A stretch of DNA of 64,000 bases from Desulfocicer vacuolatum DSM 3385 (GTDB lineage Bacteria; Desulfobacterota; Desulfobacteria; Desulfobacterales; Desulfobacteraceae). The stretch is from the NCBI RefSeq assembly GCF_900176365.1, contig NZ_FWXY01000005.1, forward strand, positions 186,001 through 250,000, read 5' to 3'. The translations under genes and the position numbers were made by a program. Under the pieces are notes generated by a model. That model made no database searches. It saw nothing but the letters and a program-made list of their open reading frames with translations, and was not told the DNA's origin. Positions 1-8,174 of the stretch are shown here, piece by piece. Each line of letters opens with the position of its first letter. Position 1 is the first letter of the stretch.

Positions 1-1219
1 TCACCGGATATCCCTTTTGCCTTAAATAATAGGCCACGGTGAGCCCGGCAGGGCCAGAACCCACAACGGCAACGGTTTCTTTTTTTTCAGGAACCTTTGG
101 CAGCACAATTTTACCCAAATCACCATGGTCGGCAGCCACGCGCTTTAAGTTACGAATGGAGATGGGAGCATCAATCAATGCCCTTCTACAGGCAGTTTCA
201 CAGGGATGGGGGCAAACTCTTCCAAGAACACCGGGCAGGGGCAGACGTTCCATGATAATGGACAGGGCTTCCTGGTATTTGCCCTGTTTCACCATTTGAA
301 CATACCCCTGGATATTGGTACCGGCAGGACAAGAGGTGCGACAGGGGGGCGTGGATTTCTTATCAATGGCAAAAGTAATGGGAACGGCCTGGGGAAAGGC
401 CCGGTATATGGCTGTTCGATTCTGGAGTCCCACATCCCATTCACTGGGAAGTTCCACCGGACAGACTGTGGTGCACTCACCGCACCCGGTGCATTTTGAA
501 TTAACATACCGGGCCTTTTTGCGCACGGTCACCGTGTAATTGCCAATATATCCGGACACATTTTCCACCACTGCATTGGACAATAAATTAATGTGATCGT
601 TCTGGGCCGTTTCCACCATTTTAGGGGTACCGATGCAGGCCGCGCAATCCAGGGTGGGAAAGGTTTTATCAAACTGGAGCATGTGACCGCCAATGGTGGT
701 ATCTTTTTCCACAAGCCAGGCAGTGAGGCCGGAATTGCCAATATCAATGGCCGCCTGCATGCCTGCAATGCCCCCGCCCACCACCATGATATCCGGATGA
801 ATGGCCACCTTTCTCTGGGCCAGGGACTGATGAAAGTTCACCCGGGCCAGGGCCGCTGCTGCCAGGGTTTTTGCCTTTTTGGTGGCACTGTCCCTGTCAT
901 CGGTGACCCAGGAGACCTGCTCCCTCACCGAGGCCATTTGAAATTGATAGGGATTAAGGCCGGATCGGGATAAAACACTTTGAAATGTTTTTTCATGGAG
1001 ACGGGGGGAACAGGATGCCACCACCACCCGGTTGAGCTTGTAATCCCGGATATCCTTTTCTATGAGCTCCTGACCGGGATCGGAACACATGAATTTGTAG
1101 TCCCTGGATATCACCACGTTTTTAATGGTTTTGGCATAGGCTGCCACCTCTTCCACGCGGACCATACCGGCAATGTTGATGCCGCAGTGACAGACATAAA
1201 ATCCTATTCTGATATTCAT
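1..1219 (-). CDS. HdrA-type flavoprotein fused to a GltD-like oxidoreductase (3' end outside window)
   Basis: The minus-strand frame stays open from an ATG at 1219 to the left edge, giving about 406 residues with the C-terminus missing; the ATG follows AGGGAG. The N-terminus has the HdrA-type CHCGINI segment. An FAD-binding GGGIAGMQAA loop follows near residue 165, then the cysteine pair LDCAACIG and a ferredoxin-like CTGCGECTTVCP. After this the protein changes family: CRTSCPAGTNIQGY, RVCPHPCETACRRALID and a second dinucleotide loop VVGSGPAGL match the small subunit of glutamate synthase (GltD). Such proteins move electrons between ferredoxin, NAD(P)H and a disulfide or other acceptor; flavin-based bifurcation is possible. 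Partner and acceptor cannot be read here. A receiver-domain gene lies 276 bases upstream on the same strand. Confidence 0.85.
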   Translation of the reverse strand, partial: MNIRIGFYVCHCGINIAGMVRVEEVAAYAKTIKNVVISRDYKFMCSDPGQELIEKDIRDYKLNRVVVASCSPRLHEKTFQSVLSRSGLNPYQFQMASVREQVSWVTDDRDSATKKAKTLAAAALARVNFHQSLAQRKVAIHPDIMVVGGGIAGMQAAIDIGNSGLTAWLVEKDTTIGGHMLQFDKTFPTLDCAACIGTPKMVETAQNDHINLLSNAVVENVSGYIGNYTVTVRKKARYVNSKCTGCGECTTVCPVELPSEWDVGLQNRTAIYRAFPQAVPITFAIDKKSTPPCRTSCPAGTNIQGYVQMVKQGKYQEALSIIMERLPLPGVLGRVCPHPCETACRRALIDAPISIRNLKRVAADHGDLGKIVLPKVPEKKETVAVVGSGPAGLTVAYYLRQKGYPV

Positions 1220-1495
1220 TTACATCTCCCTTTTTATCGTACATTTTTGTATCATTTTAGAAATCAATCTTAAAGAATAATAACTTCGCAAATTCTACGT
1301 TGGCCGGGATTTCAACAAATATATTGTGATTCAGATACAAGTCTTGACACAATATAGAATTATAACTGCCAAAATTTACATCGGGTTTAAATGCTGAATA
1401 AATTGATCCTTTTTATATATCAGGGAATCTGGACGTCTCGTGTGCATGTCCGCAGGTGTTATCATGGCGCGGACGATACATCCAAGCTCCCACCT

Positions 1496-1900
1496 TTAAG
1501 TTATTTCGGAGTCAATCCTTAACATGAGCTGATTTATCTGCTCTATGAGTTCGTCTTCCTGCAAGGGTTTTTCAAGAAATGGAATTTCCGCAGGAGAGAT
1601 GTAAAGTCCTGTTCCAAGTTGCAATTTATGACGGAAAAAAAGAACTTTTAACGGAATGGCAGAGATGAACAGTATGGGTGTTTTTTTTGCGTGGGTTAAC
1701 AGCGTCTGCATGCCCTGGTGGGGCAACATGGCATCCAGAATAAGCATATCCGGTTCCAGGGCCTGAAATTTATCAATACCTTCCTGCTCATCGACTGCCA
1801 GGGTCACCTCAAACTGCCTGTTGGTCAACACTGTTTGAAGAAATCCGCGAATGTCTGCTTCTTGATCCACAACAAGTATCTTAGTTAATTTTTGATCCAT
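1496..1900 (-). CDS. single-domain response regulator (receiver only)
   Basis: A 134-residue protein made of one CheY-like receiver domain. An acidic residue near the N-terminus (VVDQEAD), the phospho-acceptor aspartate in LILDAMLP and the late lysine in FLEKPL are visible. There is no output domain, so it would act through protein partners or as a phosphate relay. A TTG four codons upstream is in frame, but the ATG at 1900 sits five bases after GGAG and is the better start. The acidic pair is atypical (DQE instead of DDE). It precedes the HdrA-like gene on the same strand with a 276-base gap, in which I see only AT-rich sequence; co-regulation is possible but unproven. No cognate kinase is adjacent. 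Confidence 0.75.
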   Translation of the reverse strand: MDQKLTKILVVDQEADIRGFLQTVLTNRQFEVTLAVDEQEGIDKFQALEPDMLILDAMLPHQGMQTLLTHAKKTPILFISAIPLKVLFFRHKLQLGTGLYISPAEIPFLEKPLQEDELIEQINQLMLRIDSEIT

Positions 1901-1930
1901 GATCTCCGCCAATTAAATATTAACAGTTAG

Positions 1931-2232
1931 ATGCAACATTCATATTGATGGTATGTTTTTTTAATGAATGCAATTTAGGAGCCACTTTTTTTCTACATGG
2001 GAATAATTGCAAAAAGAGTCGTTCAAATATTTTTAATTCACTGTAATTACATGGTTTGTTTTTTTAATAAAAATATGGTTGCAAAAGAATAATGCATCTA
2101 AAACAAAAAAACCACGTTGCACTTAATGCAACATGGTATATACGCCGAAAAAATCAATCTATCCTTATATAATAAAACTTTAGCTTACTACGGAAGGTAT
2201 TGCAAAGTGATGCAACTATGCAACATTCCACA
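1931..2232. promoter_or_regulatory. cluster of TGCAAC motifs upstream of the receiver gene
   Basis: This gene-free stretch holds TGCAAC at 1932, an inverted pair GTTGCA-N5-TGCAAC at 2116-2132, and a direct pair TGCAACTATGCAACATTCC at about 2213. The rest is AT-rich. Repeated hexamers in both directions upstream of a gene suggest an operator, but the binding protein is unknown. Confidence 0.35.
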
Positions 2233-2253
2233 AATGGGATAATCAATCTCAAT

Positions 2254-2302
2254 AAAAAAAGGGTCAAACCTGCATAAAAGCAAGTCTGACCCTTTTTTTT
2301 AT
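2254..2302 (-). terminator. hairpin terminator after xsc
   Basis: AAAGGGTCA and TGACCCTTT arms flank a short loop, with A-runs on the left and T-runs on the right, so it could terminate from both directions. It lies about 55 bases past the xsc stop codon. Confidence 0.75.
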
Positions 2303-2357
2303 CTTACAAGCACCCGGTTCTGTTCTGGACTAAGCAGCAGAACCTGACATGAACTTT

Positions 2358-4136
2358 TTATGCATCCTGCTGGGGACACATGTCAGCCTTGTCAATACCG
2401 GCAACGGCAACGGGTTTTTTCATGGCGTCACGACGGAACGGGTCGCCCAGTTCCATGTTGGTCATAATTTCAATGAAGGTTGTTTTACCTTCTTCCATCT
2501 GGGCTTTCACAGCAATTTTAAGCTGTTCTGTGACTTCTTCCATGGTAAAAGCCTGTACACCGTTCACACCACAAGCTTTGGCAACATCTGCGTAGGAAAC
2601 ATCGCGGTTGAGCTCTGTTCCAACAAAGTTGTCATCATACCACAGTGTGCTGTTTCTCTTTTCTGCACCCCAGTGATAATTACGGAAAATAATCATGGTA
2701 ACGGCAGGCCACTCTTCACGACCGCAGGCAGCCATTTCATTCATGGAGATACCAAAGGCACCGTCACCGGCGAAACCCACAACAGGGACATCAGGTTTAG
2801 CAATTTTTGCACCAAGGATGGCGGGGAAACCGTATCCACAGGGTCCAAACATACCGGGAGCCAGGTATTTACGGCCTTTTTCAAAGGTGGGATAAGCAGC
2901 ACCAAGGGCACAGCTGTTTCCAATGTCGGAAGAGATGATGGCATCTTCGGGCAGACCTTCAACAATGGCACGCCATGCCATGCGTGAAGTGATTTTATCG
3001 GGATCTGCTTTTTGAGCACGTTCGTTCCAGGTTGTGCCGGGATCATCATTCTCGTGATCCATACCGGCCAGTTCAGCAGCCCAGTCAGCTTTGATTTTTG
3101 CAACAGTGGCTTTACGTTCTTCACGGTCGGCATCACCGGCTGTGGCAGAAAGTTTTGCCAGAATGCCGTTGGCAACTTTTTTGGCATCACCCACAATACC
3201 CACAGACACTTTCTTGGTCAGACCGATACGATTGGGGTTGATGTCCACCTGGATGACCTCAGCTTCTGTGGGCCAGTATTCAATGCCGTATCCGGGCAGG
3301 GTGGAAAAGGGGTTCAGACGGGTACCAAGGGCAAGAACCACATCTGCCTTGGCAATAAGCTGCATGGCAGCCTTTGATCCGTTATAACCCAGTGTTCCGG
3401 TGAACATGGGATGGCTTCCGGGAAAGGAGTCATTGTGCTGGTAACCACAGCATACAGGCGCATCCAGACGTTCAGCCAATGCAATGGAATCTTCAATGGC
3501 ACCGCCGATAACAACACCGCCACCGTTAAGAATTACGGGGAACTTGGCGTTGGAAAGGAGGTCTGCAGCACGGTTAAGGGCATCTTCACCACCGGCAGGA
3601 GCTTCGAAATCCACAACAACGGGAAGATCAATGTCAATTACCTGGGTCCAGAAATCACGGGGAACGTTGATCTGGGCAGGGGCAGAAGCTCGTTTTGCCT
3701 GGATAATAACCCGGTTAAGGACTTCAGCAACACGGGAAGGATGAAGCACTTCTTCCTGGTAGGCAACCATGTCCTCAAATACAGCCATCTGGGGAACTTC
3801 CTGGAAACCACCTTGACCCATGCTCATGTTGGCAGCCTGGGGGGTTACCAGAAGCAGGGGAGTGTGATTCCAGTAAGCTGTTTTTACAGGAGTAACAAAG
3901 TTGGTGATGCCAGGGCCGTTCTGGGCAATCATCATGGACATCTTACCGGAAGCCCGGGTAAAACCGTCTGCCATGGTACCGGCATTACCTTCATGTCCAC
4001 AATCCCAAAAAGAGATCCCTGCTTTGGGGAAAAGGTCAGAAACAGGCATCATTGCTGATCCGATAATACCAAACGCATGTTCGATGCCGTGCATCTGGAG
4101 TACTTTTACAAACGCTTCTTCTGTGGTCATTTTCAT
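2358..4136 (-). CDS. xsc: sulfoacetaldehyde acetyltransferase
   Basis: A 592-residue thiamine-diphosphate enzyme converting sulfoacetaldehyde and phosphate into acetyl phosphate and sulfite. It closely follows remembered Xsc sequences: FGIIGSAMMPVSDLFPKAGI, HEGNAGTMADGFTRASGKMS, QNGPGITNF, AYWNHTPLLLVTPQAANMS and QGGFQEVPQM. The ThDP-binding motif GDGAFGISMNE is in the C-terminal half. The ATG at 4136 has GGAG nine bases upstream; the longer reading frame lacks such a site. Length fits the family. It lies downstream of the BCCT gene, but a terminator and repeat between them indicate its own promoter. In a sulfate reducer the sulfite could be respired and acetyl phosphate used for ATP or acetyl-CoA. 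No enzyme making sulfoacetaldehyde from taurine (Tpa or taurine dehydrogenase) was recognised in the window. Confidence 0.92.
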   Translation of the reverse strand: MKMTTEEAFVKVLQMHGIEHAFGIIGSAMMPVSDLFPKAGISFWDCGHEGNAGTMADGFTRASGKMSMMIAQNGPGITNFVTPVKTAYWNHTPLLLVTPQAANMSMGQGGFQEVPQMAVFEDMVAYQEEVLHPSRVAEVLNRVIIQAKRASAPAQINVPRDFWTQVIDIDLPVVVDFEAPAGGEDALNRAADLLSNAKFPVILNGGGVVIGGAIEDSIALAERLDAPVCCGYQHNDSFPGSHPMFTGTLGYNGSKAAMQLIAKADVVLALGTRLNPFSTLPGYGIEYWPTEAEVIQVDINPNRIGLTKKVSVGIVGDAKKVANGILAKLSATAGDADREERKATVAKIKADWAAELAGMDHENDDPGTTWNERAQKADPDKITSRMAWRAIVEGLPEDAIISSDIGNSCALGAAYPTFEKGRKYLAPGMFGPCGYGFPAILGAKIAKPDVPVVGFAGDGAFGISMNEMAACGREEWPAVTMIIFRNYHWGAEKRNSTLWYDDNFVGTELNRDVSYADVAKACGVNGVQAFTMEEVTEQLKIAVKAQMEEGKTTFIEIMTNMELGDPFRRDAMKKPVAVAGIDKADMCPQQDA

Positions 4137-4429
4137 TTTGAAATTCTCCAATAAATATATAATGTCTAACCCTGATTTTGCAGGGTAAAAAAAGATACCC
4201 GCCATTGTAAGCCGGTATATCGTGATTAGTTGTTAGATATCTGATACATCACACATCAGGTCCCTGTCAAGCAAAATTTTCACAATATTTTTTATTTTAA
4301 TGGGCTTGAGTATTAGAGCGCCTGTTTTACGATAATTTAATTTTAAGGTTTCAGGTTTTAAGAAAATTTTTACTGGCGTTTATATTGAACAACTCATGGG
4401 TCCCAAGTTATCATTTCGTATACCACACA

Positions 4430-4604
4430 CGGGATGTTCGCTTCGTGGGGTCAGGCTTTCGTTATTGACATTATCGAGGTTTTTTTCGTTGGCAAAGGCC
4501 TTGGTCGATAACATCAATAACAAAAGCCTGACCCCGTCGGCACACTGAGCCCATCGGTACATTTAAAAATGCCAGCTTTGAAATAAAGCCCGAAAGTTGA
4601 GTTT
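4430..4604. repeat. repeat family C, copy 1 (long hairpin, left end degenerate)
   Basis: The core at 4447-4535 is a long imperfect hairpin: GGGGTCAGGCTTT and AAAGCCTGACCCC arms, extended inward by GTTATTGA/TCAATAAC and TTATCGA/TCGATAA. The right end carries CGAAAGTTGAGT as in copy 2 at 52580-52744; the matching left end is not recognisable. It lies between the BCCT gene and xsc. I see no gene in the AT-rich remainder of 4137-4776. Confidence 0.85.
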
Positions 4605-4708
4605 CAAACAAACACATTATGTGATGACAGTTTAGAGAACTTAATGGCTGAAAAATTGAACAATCTGCACCCTGAATTTTTTTTTGCCTTTTCAGAGATC
4701 ATAAATAA

Positions 4709-4746
4709 AAAACCCCCACTGCTTTAAAATACAATGGGGGTTTTGG
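4709..4746 (-). terminator. hairpin terminator after the BCCT transporter gene
   Basis: AAAACCCCCA and TGGGGGTTTT arms surround an AT-rich loop about 30 bases after the stop codon. It separates the transporter transcript from xsc. Confidence 0.8.
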
Positions 4747-4776
4747 AAGAATTAATATTTACTGAACCGAAAAGTT

Positions 4777-6354
4777 TTAAATTTTACCGGCCTTGGTATC
4801 CCGAAGCATGAAATACACCGAAAAGATAAAAGCAATCCCCACAAAAAAGAAAGGGGCACCCACCACAATGGCCAGACTCTTAATGGCCGTGAATCCACCG
4901 GTGAGCTGGAAGATAATACCGGTAAGACCAATGACAATGCCCCAAAGAAGACGCATGGAGATTTTGGGATCACGATCCCCTTTGGACATTTGCATGGCCA
5001 CAAAGAAAGATGCGGAATCAGAGGTTGTAACAGCAAAAATAATGATGTTAAACAAAACGATGAGGCTCAACCACCAGCCGCCCTTCATGTTTTCAAGGAG
5101 CATATACACGCCCGTTTCAGGATTGCTTTGAACACTTTCCCACAGGGGTACAGAACCTGTGATATCCACATAGGCGGCAGATCCCCCCCAGATGGAGAAC
5201 CAGAGAATGGCAAGAAGAAAGGGAACCAGAATAACCCCCAGCATAAATTCACGCAGGGTACGTCCTTTGGAAATACGGGCGATGAACCCACCGCAAAAAG
5301 GAATATAGGAGATCCACCACAGCCAGTAAAAAACAATCCACCAGCCAAGCCAGTCTCTTTGCTCAAAGCTACCCGCATCTGTCCAGAAGGTAAATTTCAG
5401 CAACCCACCAAAATAGTCACCACCCATCTGAACCATCATGTTAAACAGATATTGTGTGGGGGCCTGTCCAAAAAACAGAAGAATCACAAGCACACAACCT
5501 GCCAGGATCATGTTGGTCTGACTCAGGATCTTGATTCCTTTTTCAACACCCGTTGCAGCACTGATCACATAGGCCACAATAAGCACCATCATGACAATGA
5601 CTTTTCCGGGATTGTCAAGGTGAATGCCAAATACTTTTTCTATACCAAAACTGATGGATGCAACGCCAATACCGATCATGGCGGCATTACCGCCAATGGT
5701 ACCAAGGGCTCCCAGTCCATCGGCCACACGGCCCCATATGCTTGTGTTGCAACGATCCCCAAGGATACCGTAAAGTCCGGTGGCAACAGTCATGGGTTTG
5801 CCCAGACGATAGGAAGGAAAGGCAATGGCCCAGGCAGCCAAAGCAAAAAGCGCCCATCCATGAACACCCCAGTCAAGCAGGGTCATATGAATGGCCGTGG
5901 GAACACCGGCGGCTTTACCGGCAGCCCCCATGTCAATGACGTGGGAGGATTGATAGAGGTGATACAGTGGTTCTGTCACACTGTAAAAAACAAATCCAAT
6001 GCCAAGGCCACAGGAAAAAAGCATGGAAATCCAGGCAGAATAAGAAAAATCCGGCACATCGTCATCTTTTCCCAGTTTTAAATCAGCATAGGGGCTGAAC
6101 ATCAGGTATATACAGAACAAAAGGGTGACGCCCACCCCGAGAAGAAAGGCCCAGCTGAAATTGAAAATTAGAAAATTACGAATGGTGACAAGGGTTTTTG
6201 CGGTGCCGTCGGGGAAGAAAAGAGCGCAGATGAGAATGGCAATAAAAGATAAAAGTACCGGCCAGAAAAGAGTGGGGTCGTAATGGCCGAAAAGCTGACC
6301 GATGATTCCTTTGGGGGTGTCCTGGGTTTCTTCAGTTGCCAGGGTGGATTCCAT
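4777..6354 (-). CDS. BCCT-family betaine/choline/carnitine-type transporter
   Basis: A 525-residue inner-membrane protein with about twelve hydrophobic segments. The family hallmark is clear: WWIVFYWLWWISYIPFCGGF continuing into IARISKGRTLREF. An earlier WGVHGWALFALAAW and SSDSASFF-like sequence (TTSDSASFFV) also fit. BCCT carriers import quaternary ammonium compounds such as glycine betaine, choline or carnitine, usually with sodium or protons. The ATG at 6354 has AGGAG seven bases upstream; the longer frame to 6423 adds residues lacking a ribosome site. It lies 148 bases downstream of mttB on the same strand, so it probably brings in the substrate for the methyltransferases. The exact substrate cannot be read from sequence. 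Confidence 0.93.
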   Translation of the reverse strand: MESTLATEETQDTPKGIIGQLFGHYDPTLFWPVLLSFIAILICALFFPDGTAKTLVTIRNFLIFNFSWAFLLGVGVTLLFCIYLMFSPYADLKLGKDDDVPDFSYSAWISMLFSCGLGIGFVFYSVTEPLYHLYQSSHVIDMGAAGKAAGVPTAIHMTLLDWGVHGWALFALAAWAIAFPSYRLGKPMTVATGLYGILGDRCNTSIWGRVADGLGALGTIGGNAAMIGIGVASISFGIEKVFGIHLDNPGKVIVMMVLIVAYVISAATGVEKGIKILSQTNMILAGCVLVILLFFGQAPTQYLFNMMVQMGGDYFGGLLKFTFWTDAGSFEQRDWLGWWIVFYWLWWISYIPFCGGFIARISKGRTLREFMLGVILVPFLLAILWFSIWGGSAAYVDITGSVPLWESVQSNPETGVYMLLENMKGGWWLSLIVLFNIIIFAVTTSDSASFFVAMQMSKGDRDPKISMRLLWGIVIGLTGIIFQLTGGFTAIKSLAIVVGAPFFFVGIAFIFSVYFMLRDTKAGKI

Positions 6355-6502
6355 GATTTCTCCTAAAATTAAGATTAATACTGGATGCCCCTGCCACCCA
6401 ACCAACCGGTTAACAGGGGCCATATAAACGTCATTGCTGCGGGAGACTTAACCTGGCAATTACGGAGCCTTCCGATGTTCCGGGTAAATCTCCCATTTGC
6501 AA

Positions 6503-7993
6503 TTATTTTTTTGCTTCTCGTTCTTTTTCTTCCTGGATATCAGCTTCCACGTTTTCAACAATGGAGCGCATCTGGGAGCGAACTTCATCGGAAAGCGGTG
6601 TGGGCTTATGATTTTTCAGGATATCCCGGGCTTTGTCCAGGGCACGTTCATGCATGGTCTGGCCGCCTGCGGCTTTCCATTTATCCCGGACCCTGCGGTC
6701 GATGAGTTTGGGCTGGGACATGGTTCTCATGTTCTGAAAGGTGTGCTTTTCAGTGATGAACTGATTAAAGGGTCCTACCTTTGAAATCAGATCCACTGCA
6801 AGTGTGTCCTCGCTGACGGGGATACCGTTCACAACATGCTTGATCATCTCAGCAAATTCATTGTCCATGACCAGCTGGCCATAGTCAAAAGTGACCCCTG
6901 ATTCCAACATACCCAGGCCATAAATCAGATTGGCACCTGCCAACGCTGTGAGGAGACCTGTTAATGTTTTCTCATGGGCTGCCTGTCCATCGGGTACTTT
7001 GGAGTCAGCCTAACCACCGGCGACCCATGAGGGAAGCAGATAATAGGTGGACAGCGCTGCCACACCGGCATTGATCATGGCGCATTCAGGGGAACCCACC
7101 GTTGCCGTGGCCATTCTCAAGTCCAGGGGACAGGTGGAACTGCCGAACATCATGGGAGTGCCTTTTCGTACGGACTGTCCAAGAACAATACCGGAAAGCA
7201 CTTCAGCATTGTGAATAACCAGGGTACCTGCCAGGGTCACCGGGGCAGAACCGCCAGCCAGGGCCTGGGTCAGTACATTGACCAACACACCGGCCCTTGC
7301 GCCTGCAATGATAATCTCGGTGCAGTCACGGACCAATTTAAGGGGGCTGATGGGACAGGTGTTAAATGAAATTATGGGACGTTCCCGAAGTTTATCATGT
7401 CCGCCTGAAATGGCGGCGGCCAGATCAATGGCCCCCTGCATGAGTTTTCCGTTACCGGCACCGTGGAAGCAATGTTTGGTGGTGTTGCTCAAAAAGGCTT
7501 CGGCATTGTGCAGGGGCTGGGCATCCTGGTTTACATCATGGGCACCCACGGCACGCTCGTATACGTCAATGCCGTCCAGGTAATCCACCAGGACTGCACT
7601 TTCTTCAACGTCTTTTTTAACGGTTTCCCTGAGTTCTCCTGAATTAATATCAACAATGGAAATACCTTCTCCAAAGTTGGTGAAACCCACCCGATTGTTA
7701 CCCAGCAGATAATCTTTTTCCGGATCTCTTCCGCAAAGATTCACTGTGCCCGGGGCGGAACGGATGGCATCTTCCACCATATATGGGGGAAATTTTACAA
7801 TGTCGGTCTTGGGGTCCACAATGGCACCGGCACCGGCAAGGATTTCCCTTGCCTCTTCGTCTTCAAAGTAGACGCCGGTGTGCTGGAGCACATCCAGGGT
7901 GGCCAAATGAATCTCATAGAGTTCATCCTGGCTGAACATGTTCAGGCTCAAACCTCCGGTCTGGAGATAGCCTGCATGCTGATTTCGTTTCAA
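6503..7993 (-). CDS. mttB: trimethylamine methyltransferase with in-frame UAG (pyrrolysine)
   Basis: Two abutting minus-strand frames are one gene interrupted by TAG at 7010-7012. Around the codon the protein reads PSWVAGG-[UAG]-ADSKVPDGQAAHEK, which matches canonical archaeal MttB, where UAG encodes pyrrolysine. The frame continues through ALAGANLIYGLGMLESG and GIPVSEDTLAVD and ends with TAA, giving about 496 residues, the normal MttB length. MttB transfers a methyl group from trimethylamine to a corrinoid protein. The likely start is TTG at 7993, seven bases after GGAGG; TTG at 7999 is too close to that site. No corrinoid protein gene is adjacent, and no pylTSBCD genes are in the window. 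The adjacent BCCT gene suggests a quaternary amine supply. An alternative is a true nonsense mutation, but conservation on both sides argues against decay. Confidence 0.93.
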
Positions 7994-8174
7994 AATCAAA
8001 CCTCCTTGATTTTAAAGGTGTTTTAACGTTTAACCGAGAAGTGTCTTCTTTGAATTCATGATTCAAAAAAGACATGGCTATTTACTGATTTTAAAAAAAT
8101 TTAAAACAGCGTGGCAGATTGCCATTTTTTTTCATTGAAAATTGCATACGGAATGGATAGATCTGCAATTTTTT

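Noticed and set aside
2101-2310. A riboswitch leader
   Set aside because: The hairpin here lies downstream of xsc and upstream of no plus-strand gene; it fits a terminator, and no known riboswitch core was recognised.
4430-4604. A protein-coding gene at 4380-4562
   Set aside because: The frame is the arm of repeat family C, which recurs at 52580-52744 as a MITE.
4990-6081. A 363-residue open frame on the plus strand
   Set aside because: It lies wholly antisense to the BCCT gene, with low-complexity His/Asn/Lys-rich composition typical of a shadow frame.
6503-6943. A separate small protein of 146 residues downstream of a truncated mttB
   Set aside because: It is in the same frame as the upstream part, joined by 22 conserved codons after a single UAG, and continues the MttB sequence; treated as one gene with pyrrolysine.
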